Source: Clavelina lepadiformis (taxonomy: Eukaryota; Chordata; Ascidiacea; Aplousobranchia; Clavelinidae). From it: a stretch of 64,000 bases of DNA. The translations under genes were made by a program, and so were the position numbers. Location: NCBI RefSeq assembly GCF_947623445.1, contig NC_135248.1:3472977-3536976 (forward strand), read 5' to 3'. The notes beneath the pieces are model-generated. The model was given only the letters and a program-made list of their open reading frames with translations. It was not told the DNA's origin and did no database searches. Below are positions 26,301 to 39,840 of the stretch, piece by piece (positions within the stretch are counted from its first letter, which is position 1; every line of letters starts with the position of its first letter).

Positions 26301-27443
26301 GATCAAACAACTCGTCTAGACCGGGAAAATGCATATCTAATTCAACAATGCAAATTCATTAAAGAGCCGCAATCAAAGGCTCAAAGAGCCGCATGCGGTT
26401 CGAGAGCCGCAGTTTGGCCACCCCTGACATAGAGTAAGACCAGAATTAGCTTACATGTTGGCATGTACTAAAACAAAAATATCGTTCGTACACAGTTGGG
26501 CGTCGAAGTCTGTCAAAATAAATTCATTTCACAGATTTTAATTTTATTGTTTCTTACTAGCAATCAAGTAGTAGCCAAACACAAATATACCTTTACTAAA
26601 CTATTACTATAACACTACCAATAGCATATTAGCTGTTATATACTAAAAATTTTCCTGTAGGTCAGTTTACCAGAGGACTTTGGATTTGCACAGTTGTCAC
26701 AAACTGATCGTGAACCATGATTTATTCTCATCACAGAATGCACTTTCCTGTGATCAACCTGAAACAGTAAATACTTTTATGGTTACCTTGGGGAAGTTTT
26801 TTCTTCAGTATTTAATTAGCTTGGATTTTATTTTGACCTGATCCTCAAAGATGATGCGGAGCTCTGAGAGATTGATTCAGAAGAGAAAACCAGGCAGGAT
26901 GGTGATTTATTCAAGTTGAGAACCTTGTGCGATTAATTGTGAAAGATAAAACTTAATAATGAAAAAAGAAGATACCAAAATACAGATTGAACATACTGGC
27001 TACTGTTAACCCACAAAACCTAATTCCTGATACCAACTATTTTATCGACCATTTCGCTTCAATTAAAGCCCTGCTTCAGATCGTTTGTTGGTAAGTTGTA
27101 GCGACATTTGCCCGTTCTATCTTAGCTTGAATCTTTAACACCAGCTGCTTATTGTTTAGTGTTGGCCGAGTTACATCGGCCCACGACAGCCTGGAGAAAC
27201 ACAGAACACGTAATAAAGGCGAAAGAAAATGCCGCAATGGCGATGGACTTACTACAGCAGAAATTTTCAACAAAAACCTTCACCAATCAAGGATCAGTGC
27301 TGAACATGCTTCTGTACCAGACCCAGTTCAATATGGGTGACAAGTTTCGTGATTTCTCAACCCCAATTTGGATAAGGGATTTACACGAAAACGTTGGTTT
27401 GCATATTAAGGGGCCAAACAACGATTTGATGATACAGTGTTGA
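23369..27443 (+). CDS. Unidentified gene, copy 2
   Basis: Exact second copy of the gene at 8253-12327. Exons: 23369-23458 (least certain), 24662-24779, 24976-25145, 25677-25775, 26661-26709, 27160-27443. It carries the same TGA near the start of exon 25677-25775. If the duplication is real, both copies keep the same exons, while any 5' exon upstream of 4436 would be missing from this copy. Confidence 0.5.
25911..26426. mobile_element. Non-autonomous hAT element, copy 2
   Basis: Identical to 10795-11310, including its target duplication, so it was carried by the 15-kb duplication and is not an independent insertion. Confidence 0.88.
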
Positions 27444-28247
27444 GAAAAGTACAATGAGCAACTAACAGCAAGAATCCAGACTTGTAGCACCCCACTTGTG
27501 ACTACAGCTATAATTGGAATGATACCTTAAATGAGAAGTTACTTCTACAGATTACGTTATATACACACAACTGCATACCATCTTTGATGTGTGACCTGGC
27601 TACATCACTTTGGTTGTAACTAGCCAGTGGCAGTCAAGTACCTCCGCTACAGACTCATTTTATTGGTCTTTTAACTGACCATGGAAACTTGAGAGTGAAG
27701 TTACTTGCGAAGAAAACTCCAACTTTATCAGACTTTTGCAAATGAGCTGGTGTTGATACTTAACCTGCCTTGTTTTCTTAACTCTTTTGCTTTCGCTACA
27801 CTATGGCCTGGCTGTGGGCAAGTGTCTTTTATTTTCATTGATTTTAAAGCTTACTCCACATATTCTTCTTTAATGTGTTTTTTCGTTTTATTGTAATATC
27901 ATTGCGTGTTTGGTGTTGGGAATGAATTGCGAACTTTCTTACCAAAATGATTTTATTGATTACCGATAAACAGCAAACGCAAGAGTGAGTACTAGTCAAT
28001 ACAAATCTAATTAATATATCGCTTAGCCAATATTGAAAGCCCTCATAGTAAAACTTGCTGGTAGAAGTGGCGACTCCTTTTTTGACCAAGCCAAATCATG
28101 ATGCTGTAGTGGCCTGGGAGCCACATCCAATACCATTATATCAATTGTGGGAACGCAACTGTGATGTAAAATTTGGAAACTTGCTCTAAATAATTATGGG
28201 GAAACGCCGTTTAGTACGTTACCAAGCGATTTCATAACAACCCTAGT

Positions 28248-28706
28248 TGTAACTGAATGTAATTCCCATTGCCAACGTTTTGTGTTCTTCGTTCGCACGT
28301 TTTGAAATGTTCGTGTATTTTGTGTCGAGTATTTCCGTTCACACCGCTCTACGCTGTTATAAGCTCAAACTTCTGTGCGAGTGAGCTCAGACAGAGAGAA
28401 ACAGAATCGTACAAACGTACTACGTTATTCGCGTAAATTGTAATTCGTTAGACTTGTTTAAAATGGTGAATGTTAAGTTTGTGTTTGTATTATACTCGGA
28501 ATCTGTACAGTTCCTACAATAAAGGATTGCTTCTGATAAACGGTATCTGTTAATCGTAAGAACTTGCGGTTAGTAGACGTAAGGTTAGAGCATTCTAACC
28601 GCACGCAACCACGGAGTCAGATCATTAATTCGGCAGGTAAATTAAGTCCGAATAACATAAGTTAAGACAAGCAGTGACCTCTGCATTTTGGTGACCCCGA
28701 CGTGAT
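28248..28706 (+). mobile_element. LTR-like sequence with primer-binding site, copy 2
   Basis: Identical to 13132-13590; the primer-binding-like site is at 28689-28706. Confidence 0.5.
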
Positions 28707-28933
28707 TGTACAGTTGATTGTAGGGTGGGTGTGCGTGTCTTAACTGCAATGCGATGTAACATCGCTAATTTCAAAAGTCAAGAGCAGCTGACATGCCAGG
28801 CGTGTTACAAGATGCGTGTTGCTTGTGGGTCTGTCAAGTTGTTGATTGAAACGAATTATATCAACTGCATTGTTTTGTGCATTGATCACGTGATGAAGGA
28901 AAAGAAACTAATATCTACTCAGTCCAAAAAATT

Positions 28934-29491
28934 GAGAAAGCACCTAACTTCTAGGCAACTAATAAGAATAGAGGAAGCAAGTAATTGCAAGGCAAGTAGG
29001 GAATGCACCTAATTTCTGGACAAGTCCTAAGGATAGGGAATGCACCTAATTGCTAGGCAAGTCCTAAAAACAGGGAAAGCACCTACTTTCTAGACAAGTC
29101 TTAAAGATAGGGAAAGCCCCTAATTTCTAGACAAGTCCTAAAAACAGGGAATTCCCCTAATTTTACGACAAGTCCGAAACGTAGGGAAAGCACCTAATTT
29201 CTAGACAAATCCGAAGGATAGGGAATGCACCTAATTGCAAGGCAACTGCTGAAAGTAGGGAATTCTCCTAAATTCAAGACAAGTCCTAAACGTAGGGAAA
29301 GCACCTAATTTCTAGACAAGTCCTAAACGTAGGGAAAGCACCTAATTTCAAGTCATGACCTAAGGATAGGAAATGCACCTAATTGCAAGGAACATCCTAA
29401 AAGTAGGGAATACACCTAATTTCTAGACAAGTATTAAGAATAGGGAAAGCACCTAATTTCAACACAAGTCCTATTAATAGAGAAACTCCCA
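28934..29491. repeat. 37-bp minisatellite, copy 2
   Basis: Identical in unit number and unit variants to 13818-14375. Because minisatellites change quickly, this identity is useful evidence on the age or reality of the large duplication. Confidence 0.85.
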
Positions 29492-30424
29492 TGGGGAACC
29501 CCAGTCGATCACGTGACAGAAGTAAGAAATATCCTTGGCAAATTACCTACCATGATGTTTCTTCAAGTGTTGAGGTATTTAGGTCATGTTCAGGTGCAGT
29601 GGTATACTGTGTAAGCTAGCCTTTGTGTGGTGTTCAATTGTCAGACAATATCTATTTTGTTTTTTTTTATATCAAATTGCTCGAAAATTAGAGCTGTCCA
29701 CTGAACAGATATTGGCCGATATCGGCCAAGTTACGTCCGTTGGAGGCAGTTTTTCCAAAAACTTAGGCCGCAACAAAATAACTAGTTGCAGAAAAAAAAA
29801 ATTGAAATACCAATATAAGTGATGGTATATTGAAAAGACGTCTCTCACGAACGAAGTACATAATTATTCTTCATAAAACATAATTCAAATGTGTCTAATT
29901 TTGTCACACGCTGCAATGTGTCAGCAACAATTAAAATTGATGATTTACCATGTTTTATCAAATTAAATTTGTACCAGGCCATGTATTTTAATACCTTTTG
30001 GTGAAAGCATGAATGACAAATACAGGCTTAAGCGTATTCGTCTGGTTCCACTAGTCTAAGAACATTCCGGGCTATGGTGATCTGTGTTTTATTTATTACA
30101 TAATATATTTCGAGCAACAAGCACAAGAAAAAAATTAATTGTGAGCAGCAGTATAGAAAGTGGGTGTAAATGTTTTACTGATTTTACAAACTAGACATGT
30201 CTTCAGCTTTAAGATTCTTTCTTCATGACATCTTGAAGCACCTATCAACAAAAAAAATCTACTGATTCAGCATATAACGTCTTTTCAGAAAATTTATCTT
30301 TCTAGTGGGGAAACTTTTTGCAAGAGTTAACTCAAAGACTATCATCCCGCCACACGAGCCCAATTATTAATGTTGTGTTTGAGCGTTATCAGATTTTTCT
30401 GTTATTTTCTTTATTTTCATTTTT

Positions 30425-30784
30425 TTAATTGTGGTTTTCCCTGAATCTGAGTCTGTTCATCATGATTAAAGCTTTATTCACACCTTGCTTTAGTGCAATA
30501 CTACGGTGGAACAGCTGGGTATCAAACACGAGTTGCATCATCGTCAGCCCAGGACTCAACAAAATGGACATTTTAAATGCTGCATACTAAACAGTACAAG
30601 ATATGCAAAAAATTTGGAAGAGCAAACAAGTGTGCTTTGAAGGCGTGTACCTTTTTAATGCTCTGTTGGCCTCCACAAGAGGGCAGAGATTATCGAATGC
30701 TGTCTTTTTGAGAATATCTTCCCCATTCACTGATGAACTTAAACTGGAAACAAAGTGAAATCTTGCGGCGGTTGTAAGATTAAT
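30425..30784 (-). CDS. Possible two-exon gene end, copy 2
   Basis: Identical to 15309-15668; candidate exons 30651-30784 and 30425-30554. Same uncertainty. Confidence 0.3.
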
Positions 30785-32397
30785 CTGCAAACAATAAAAT
30801 GAAAGTCATTAGAACTTTAGAAGTTGTTGGCTCACAACAGAAAAGTACATGTTCTTACATCGAAAAAAGGACACTGTGTCATTCTTCAACAAACGTTTTG
30901 GGGTGACGTGACTGAAAGTGTTGAGATGTAAAGAAATGTAGGTTTAATTGAAAAGAATTCCAGCCAACTAAAACTACAAATTTATCAATTATTATGAACA
31001 AAACAACGACATAGAAAGTTCACTCTTTATAAAATTGCATAAATCTTCCAGTCTCTCCAATGGACGAAATAATACTTCCCAAAGTATGCACATTTTAAAA
31101 ACAGTTCAAAGTGAAATTAAGCTATATAATTGAAAGCTGCGTGAAGAAAGTCTTTTACTGAATATTTCGCTGGCTTAGTTTTATACAGCACTCAACCTAT
31201 TGACAGTTTTACATTAAAAAAACGATAGAGTTGGGGAAGCACATCTGTTTTACTTGTAGGATAACTCTGTTCGGAAACAAGACTCTGACAATAATTTCTT
31301 CATATCGAGAAATTAATTAAAATTTTGGAATTTTTTCGCTGCTTATCTGTGACCAATGCTTTTTCTTCATATCCACTCCTAAAAAAACATGGCACATGTA
31401 TAAATACCAGACCATAGAACATTTACATCATGTACGACACCAACAAATGCTTGCTTAAATAAAAACTAAACTTTCATGTTTCAAGTCTACAAACATCTTT
31501 CAAACATCACTATAAGTCACATTTGTTGTTTATTTGTGATTTGGTATGCTTAGAAGTATGGTGTGTTTTCAATCTCAGTACAGTATACAGTAGGCCTCGC
31601 ATATGACATATAACAGCTTATATCAGATAAAAAATCTGATTCAGATGGTTTTCTATTTTTTTTAATGCATTCAACTTTGCTGCTAACAGATCCGTTATTG
31701 TATATAACGCATAACTCCTACAGTACATTCTACAGTCCCTTTGAGACATAATATAAAATACCTTTGATATAATAGATCCATTAACTTTGCAGAGAAATTG
31801 ATTGTTGACACTTGACAGTATGATTGCTAACTTACTGCTAAATATAAGATGGTGTTTCTAAAAGCAAGTGATGGTATCCTGGCACAGAGCCTGCAGTTGT
31901 TGTGATACCTATTCAACAGCGTGAATTCATACGCAGTACCTATGTGATGCCGATAAAATCAAAGCTTGCATTTTTTCACTTCTGTTATATTGTCCATTGC
32001 AGTGTAGTGTTTGTCGATATGGCGAAAAGGTAAAGCAGATTACACAAAAAAAAGTTTAAAGTTTGAAGATAATCCCAATTTCAATAAAACAATGGTTTCA
32101 ATTTTTTGTTGTTTTTAAAAGAATATGTGTCGTTTTTAATAGTGTCTACACCATCGTATCTATTGATCATTTAAGACTTGCTTCATTAATATCATGTATC
32201 ATTTACCTCAACATGTTTTTATAACATTGGGGAAAAACAGTTTTAAAAAACTGTTTTTTATAAATAAAGTTCAGTGAAAACCGGTTTTCAAAATTCCAAT
32301 TATTTAGCAGCCCTACTACATACGGTGAAATAGTCATTTCGAAATTAGGTTAATGTTCACTATGCTGCTCATCGATTTGTGTGGCTACCTTTTAAGA

Positions 32398-32851
32398 CCG
32401 GACTGCAGAGTATGGCAAGAGCACACCCGAGAATTTTTTTAAAAGGAATAGCACACCAGGGCAAACTGGTGTCTCCAAAAATATGGGAAACATTGATTTT
32501 TCCCCGATTTCTATCGAATAGGACCGCACAAACACCGGGCAGCCTTCAGCAATGGGTCGTAGTGTACACCAGCTACTTCCTTGCACACCGATATTTTGCA
32601 AAGAAGTAGCTGGTGTGCACGGCGACCCGTCACCGAAGGCTGCCCGGTGTTTGTGCAGGCAAAGATGTGGCCCTTTACATTAAAAATTGGGGAGAATAAT
32701 CAGTGTTTCCCGTTTTTTAAACACCAATTTTTCAGTACAAATCAAAGCAAAACTTAGTGTCTCCTTTTTTGGAAACACTATTTTGTCCTGGTATGCAATG
32801 CCGTTTCGTAAAAATTCTCAGGTTGGTTCTTGCCATACTCTGCAGTCTGGT
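32398..32851. repeat. Foldback element, copy 2
   Basis: Identical to 17282-17735. Confidence 0.75.
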
Positions 32852-32856
32852 TTTCG

Positions 32857-33491
32857 GATCTATTACAGAAGTGCACGACCATCAGGTGACATCACAATTC
32901 GAGTAGCTGAGTTCCCAAACTGCATTTTTGTTGATATTGGGGAATAAATTCCCCGCGCAAAGCGATTGGATTCCAGCCGCACTAGTGCAGACTACTGTGC
33001 ATCTTGCCCGCATTTACCGGTACCAAATGTGCCGCTTTGGTTTTTTAATTCCGTTTCTGATGCTACTCAACTGGAACTTCAGGAAATACAGTTAAAGAGT
33101 AGCCTAAAAAAATGTATCGGATGTGTACTAAGTCGTATCTGCGCAATTTTGTTCCGAAACTGAAATTGGGCAACTGGAAATTACAAAAGTACGAAATTTA
33201 TATCTGCCGCACAGTATGCAAAGAATGCAGTCTGACCAGACTGCAGAGTTTGGCATAGGTGCACTCAATACTGTTTTTTATGAGCTTCAGTGCTGCACTT
33301 TAGGTGCACTATTTTGCACTTAATGACTTGGAAAAAGCTTCTGTGCACTCAATTACAGAATCATAAACTAATGCAGTCTGGGTGCAACGCATGCAAGAAT
33401 GCAATGCACAACTACAGGACACCTTTGTAAGCTAGATCCCAGCTACTCAAATTGTGACGTCATCTGGTTGCGCACTTGTTTACTAGATTCC
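32857..33491. repeat. Second inverted-repeat element, copy 2
   Basis: Identical to 17741-18375. Confidence 0.55.
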
Positions 33492-34667
33492 AAAAATTAT
33501 TATCATCAAAAAGCGCGGGTTATGCTTGTTCATATCGGGAGGCCTAGGGCCTAGGCTATACTATATTACCTTTTTCATTTTCCAATATCCTATCACAACG
33601 TGCACTTCAACAACTCAAACCTCACCATAATGACAAGGAAACATGACCCACGCTGCTCGCAAATATATTTTGAGAGAGCGAAACAGGTTATTTAGTATAA
33701 ACAGTAAAATATTTCGTCAAGTGAAAATATTGCCGCATAAAAACTATACCACCGACCAAACTTGTCGAAAACACCTGCAAATGTTTTCGAAAACGGTTAG
33801 TAAACTTGGTTGAACTCGTTCAGTTGAAGCTTCTAATAGTTCAGATTCAAATGCATCGCCAAATTTCAGTTAAGCGTTTATTCGGTGGCGCTATAGCTAT
33901 AGCATAAAAATTAATATTATTTAGATATAAATACTTTAATTCAGATATATATTTAATTGAATTTGTTCATAGTTATAAACATATTTTCGCCGATTGCTTG
34001 TAGACAATTTAGAAATCTGTTTCTCACAAAATATAAATTAGGTTACTTCGCGGCAGCTGTTAAACTGCTTTGCTGTTGGGCAATAAAGCGTTGTTATTGC
34101 TGACTATACCTTGGCAAAGGCTCGATGATTCAGCTGATTAAAAATCTTTTCGAATTAAAAGGGACTTGACTTATCTTATCAATTTCAGCCAATATTAACT
34201 AGTTGTTTGACCTCGCAAGCACTTGTTCTATGAAATAGTTGTCATGGATATTTGGTATTGCGTGTGATGTCATTAACTTTATGGGTGCGACGTATTGCTT
34301 GACAGCAAATATATGAATTTGTAACATAATAGCGCAAATTCGAATAACATACGCGCAAATTTTGATATGTTGCGATATTGTAATGCACTTTGCCGATGAA
34401 TTAAAAAGTGTGTTGGCAAGAGGCAGCAGCAAATGTGTTTAAGCTTTCAAGATATCAACCATGATCGGTATTACAATTCCTAATACTTTCACTTTCGGGG
34501 CATAAATTTACTGTGTCAATTGCCTAATGAACATGCAATATTGAAACAATATGGCCAGTGTGGAGACTATAAGTAATAAAAATACAGTTATTCACACTGT
34601 CCTATACAGAACTACAGCGGGCCAAAGCGGCAAAGACGTTGTCCCGGTTTTGTAGGGTATTATAGTA

Positions 34668-35963
34668 CACGTATGGCACGAGAATTGCGATACAGGATAC
34701 ACGAAAGAGGTTAAGTAGGTCGCTGGCTTGTAATTTAGCTTTCTTTGTTTATGCTATCTCAATACGGCCTCAATCTGCCATCTAGCCGACGAATTTTAGG
34801 TCGTCTTCTGAAGCATGATGATACAACGTATTGTTTATCAATGCTACGCGCGTTTTTTAGTGGACGCTGTAACTGCCTACAGCTCAGTTATCTCCTGCAC
34901 TTACGTGTCCAGCTACGTAAACAATTTTGGGGCGAATGCACGTAATGAAATGAAAATAAGGGTCAACAGAGGACAAGAAAAATACAAACAATGAGACTAA
35001 ACGAACCCGTTTGTCCTCGACGACCAACCCAAGAGAGATTGTGCAGTGCGTAAACACTTTCAACCTATCCGGGAAATCTTTGCAATTGCTTAACAACGCA
35101 GGTATAACTTTTAGCAAAACTATGTGAAATAACGTACCAACGCAGCGCAAGACGGAATTTAACTGAACTTATTTAATACATCAATCGTACAATGAAGCGA
35201 TAAATGATCATGTTGAAATAGGTGAAATAAAAAAGAAACTGTAGATTGGCAGCAAATATCAAGGACACCAACCAAACTTACAATTAGCCTAAATATCAAC
35301 AGCTGCATATACTATGGCAGAGCAAAACACGTGTAGAATAATTCACAAAATTGCTATAGGCAAAAGCAAACTAAAGACACACCATTTGTAAATAGGTAAG
35401 ACAAAAGCTTTGCAAAGCAAATAGTTTGCCACAAGAATAATGACATTAAATGCTCATTGACCTTGTCAATGAATCTCTGTGTTTTGGAATCGGTTGTGTC
35501 TGTCATTGCAAAACACAACAGTACGAACAGCACTTTGTGCAAAATACTGACATGCAACTTTGCCGAAATAAATGTTTGGAAAAGTTAAGTAAAAAGGTGA
35601 GAAACTAAAACAAACACAAATACTTTATGGCTTTATGTCACTGAATAGAGACCACATTCCAAAGTAAGCTAAGCCTATAAACGGATTGCAAACAATGCTT
35701 TTAAAAATAAACAGGGTAGTACAGGAAAATGTATCCACAAACACTCAGTGCTGCGTGTGTTACTCATATTTACTTTCACGTCCAAATTACACAATTTAAA
35801 GAAACTAAAATTTTAAAATTATGATGACAACATTTATGAATATTTTTAGAAACTTTAAATTAATGTTAATGATGACACAGCAGTTAGAAATCATAATTTA
35901 AGCAAAGAAGTGCAGCAAATGATGCTATCTGTGGAAAGACATGTCACAAATGACAAATGAAAC
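34668..35963. other. Unique spacer after the duplication
   Basis: Sequence outside the duplicated unit. I see no supported exon. Short open frames here lack splice signals. It includes the downstream flank of transporter gene A on the minus strand. Confidence 0.45.
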
Positions 35964-38900
35964 TTACTCAGTAGGAGACGTTTCTTGGGAAAATCTTTCT
36001 TTAGTGGAAATGTTCAACTTGCTCACTTTTGCTATGTCCACAAAGTATAATATGATGGCAAAAATCACAGCAATTGCAAGTATAAGAACGGCTTTAAAAG
36101 TGTCCTACTGTTTTAACCAGTGTTTTTCAAACACAAACTTTATTTACCATTACATGACTACAAGTTAAAAATGCAAGTACATGACACCGTTACAATTTAT
36201 TGAAAAATTTAAATAAACCAATAATACCAAAGCTTCCTGATTGTAATGTAAGTAACAGGTAATAATATTTACCACTTGACCAAATACAAAAAAATATTCC
36301 GAGCATAAAATACCCACTAGAATCCACAACAATACCAGACACTTTAGTCATAAAAGCACTGCCCAGGCTTTGAAATGATGCCATGCTGAATCATAAAGAA
36401 ATGAATTTGATTAGCCAACATGATCATTAATCACAAACAAGGTGAAAGTAAATTACTCAGAAATACGTAGTACTTACAAGCCATATGCTGTAGACAGCTT
36501 GTGCAATGGAACAATGAATGCTACAATTGCAAACAAAGGGCATGTCCACAATGCAATCGAGAATGAAACAAGGGCCTAAAATCCATATTCCACTTAAAAT
36601 CATTCGAAAATGTTAAACAGACCAATAATAATTAGTGTTAACTCAAAGCAAAGTTTGGCCAACTCATTACATAATGTGTAACCATACAAAACCAAACAAT
36701 ATTGACTCCCTTCAATGCCAATGATTAATTATTATAGGAATGTAAAAATCCTAAACATACCGTTCCTATCCAAGGAGTAAGCAGCGTGAAAGTTAGTAGG
36801 CACAAACCAAGCAGTGAGGAAACCATGGCCAGAAGGATCCAATACACATGATACCCGGTGACATCCACAAGAAACCCAAGCAAAGGAGCCAGTGGTACAA
36901 CCAAACAGTAGAGAAAACTAAAAAGAGAAGTTTATGTTTATAAGCACAGCAAGAAGCAAAGAACACAGCATCTAAATTTTAAACATTTCACAAATCTCCA
37001 TGACTCAAATTTTCAGTTAACTTGACTGCTTTTACTTCCCTATAGACGCATTACCAAATTTAGACAACCCAATCTTTGAATAACTCACAGTAATTTATAG
37101 GTCCATTAAAGTTTAAGGTAACAAGCACCGATTGTACAGAAAAATCTGCTTTTTTAAACTGTGGTCAATAAATCAAGCCAGCTAATACATCTAATTTAGC
37201 ATAGGATAAGCTTTTACATAAAAAATATGTCAGTCAATAAACCAGATTTTGCATTACAAATCCATTTGCACTCATATTACTTACAATTCTACTCCTACAA
37301 AACAATTGCATTAGGTGAACAGCCAGCAAATTCCATTTTGTCAGCAATTTTACATTTTTATAATTGTGAATAAATGACATCCACGTTTAAATTAACAAGA
37401 TCTCTCTCACAAATATCTATCTCAAAATTTGTCTGTATTTTGTCTGGGTTTTATTCAACAATATTAGCAAAATATGTAAATGCTGTAATCTGATAAACAG
37501 TGAAGTGTCCCAAATCAAACAAGGTGTGAAAACTTAAAGGTTTTGGTTTTTACCTGTTTAATTCATGTGAGGTACTAGGAGATACACCAAGCTTATTTTC
37601 AAAATATGACCTTTAAAAAAGAAAAAATATACATTTAATAATGTACTGATCACAGTAGTTCCCATAATCATAAGACTTCCACCAGAATGTCTAAAATAAC
37701 AACATTATACCAACTTACACTCCTAATCCAGCAAATGTAACAACAGACACAATAACTGAAAGAGAAATAATAGTGAGAATCCAAAATGGGAGAGGATAAT
37801 TTTTGATATCAGCCAAATGAATAGGAGATCCATCATTTCTTTCACGATTTATCAATTTTTCTGCTCTCTTGTCAAGATAAGCCAACATTACTGCACAGGC
37901 AAATGAAATAACACAGGGAATGGACGCTGGTAGAAACGACAATTTTTTTGTTTGGTTGAGGAAACAAATGAGGTATAGAAATTCTTAGCATTTTTCAACA
38001 CCAGCACATATGACATATAATAACATATAAACAAACTACATAAAAAATACGGTAGTAAAAACTTGTCTATATTAATCAACGGACAGGAAGAAAGTTTTAA
38101 GCATCTGTAGATACACATAGTATTCCTTGAATACTCACCAATAAAAAGGGTAATTCCTAGTGAATTGCCAGAAGACTTTGTTCTGTCAACTGCATTGTAT
38201 ATTTGAAGGAGCACATTAAAATTTATTGCTTCAGCCTTCAAACATAGCAACGTTTGAAAATAAAAAAGATTGTTATTAGGAGCCTACAGAGATGTCCACA
38301 CATATGCCTATATTCATACTGAAATTATTGGTACATCTGCATTAATAAGTAAATGTAATAAATACTTTAAACATGCGCTATAACTTAGCACTTACTATCA
38401 TCATGGAGCTTATTAGCAAACCAAACACTAAACTGAGGTCTCTATGTTTAAACCATAAAACAGAATATGTGCCTTGTACTATGGTTAGCGTCTTAGCCCC
38501 TATACCAAACACAAATCGACCCACATCCATAAGCCACATCAACCGTAAACTTCCACCTAGACAAAATATGCGGGAAATGTTTTGTTACACCTCAAATCCA
38601 TTTAAAATACGACTATGATTATAATATGAATAAGACAAGCATTTCAAAAAAAATCAATTTTAAAATTCCTATGAAATAACAAACATCATGTCTGTATGGT
38701 CAAAGTGATTAGAAAATTTACCTAGGTAACTTTGCATCATCTGATTTAAAAATATTTTTACCAAGTGAAAATATACAGTGTCCAATTAATACAAATCCTG
38801 CCAGAGTGACGCTACCCAACCTCACACCAATGTATCGATCAATCAGATATCCACTGAGCAGAGATAGAATCACATTTGGGCAAGCATACCTACAGTTTAA

Positions 38901-39840
38901 TGCACCGATAACAAAAACTCATTCAAAGAAGGTTAGCATATAGGACCTTATACATATTACATTACGATGAATGTAATAATTTACTAGTCACAACTTTTTG
39001 AACAAAAGTTAGTATACTTGGTACAAATATCAAGCAAGTACAGTACACTCTGCTTATTACAACCATCTTCCGATCAAACCATTTTGTTCAAAATATCCAA
39101 ATGTTCACAACAACTGGAGCTGCTACAGTAGCGTACAACAGCACCAAATGCGATACAGTTAAGCACAAAATTACCAAAAAAATCAAAGTCATCATTTATT
39201 TCAATAACATTAAACAGTAAAATTATAGTCAACGTCTGTAGCGAATTGAGAATACACGTGTCACAACTGTCACTGTCACGTTGCAAAATTGACACGAAAA
39301 ACGGAGAGATGAAAACTAAAAGAGGGAAAGTGGTCATAGTATCCACAGACTAGTCATAGTAAGTAAGCGAGAATTTTATATGGCAAATTTGGGACCATAC
39401 TAAAACTTGAAATTTGTGAACTGTGAACATAAAACATTTTTCTATACCAAGAATATAGCCCCATAAAGGTTTCTTCATCAATATCTAGTTTTTCAACAAT
39501 TTGGTCGTGTAATGCTGCAGGTGTGTCCCCACAGAAGCTAACACCTATAAGTAAATAAAAAATAAATACATTCCACTTTTCTAGTTCTGGCTCATGGTAT
39601 AACTAAACTTTAGTCTATAATTAACCAAACCCTGTTTCAAATTTTGAAATATCAAGAAGTAAAGTAAAATTGTGAATTCTCAACAAATTTACCAAAACCA
39701 AGAAAGCAAATCAAAACAAGCACGATCATGCGATGGGCAATTCTTCTTGGATCACAAATCCCACATTTTGTATTTAACACTAAAATTACATTCTCATCAA
39801 CATGATTTGAAAGAAGTGCTTTTTCACTGCCATCACTCAT
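35964..39840 (-). CDS. MFSD1: MFSD1-like transporter, paralogue A
   Basis: Exons, 5' to 3': 39693-39840, 39448-39544, 38762-38889, 38396-38556, 38139-38235, 37719-37926, 37554-37610, 36761-36917, 36478-36575, 36273-36385, 35964-36091. Together 463 aa (human MFSD1 465). Family blocks are clear: CGICDPRRIAHRM before TM1, CFLGFG, CGDTPAALHDQIV, WY.CPN, GYLIDRYIGVRLG, MDVGRFVFGIG, AYLDKRAEKL, GFLVDVTGYHVYWI and TAYGF. MFSD1 is known as a 12-helix lysosomal dipeptide transporter partnered by GLMP. Three oddities: the TM4 G-x-E-(S/T)-L glutamate is Lys (codon 38492-38494); the dileucine signal reads SEKALL, without the acidic residue four before; and exon 11 starts 18 nt early because the paralogues' acceptor is lost. 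A donor (GA|GTAAGT) overlaps the stop, so a 12th exon is possible but was not found. Either specialised or losing function. Confidence 0.9.

Larger units (their letters stand above)
19552..34667. repeat. 15,116-bp tandem duplication, copy 2
   Basis: Second head-to-tail copy of 4436-19551. At the right edge identity runs one base further (c at 34668, matching 19552) and then stops, so the two outer breakpoints share only one base. No transposon end or longer repeat sits at either edge, which argues against recombination between dispersed repeats. Confidence 0.95.
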
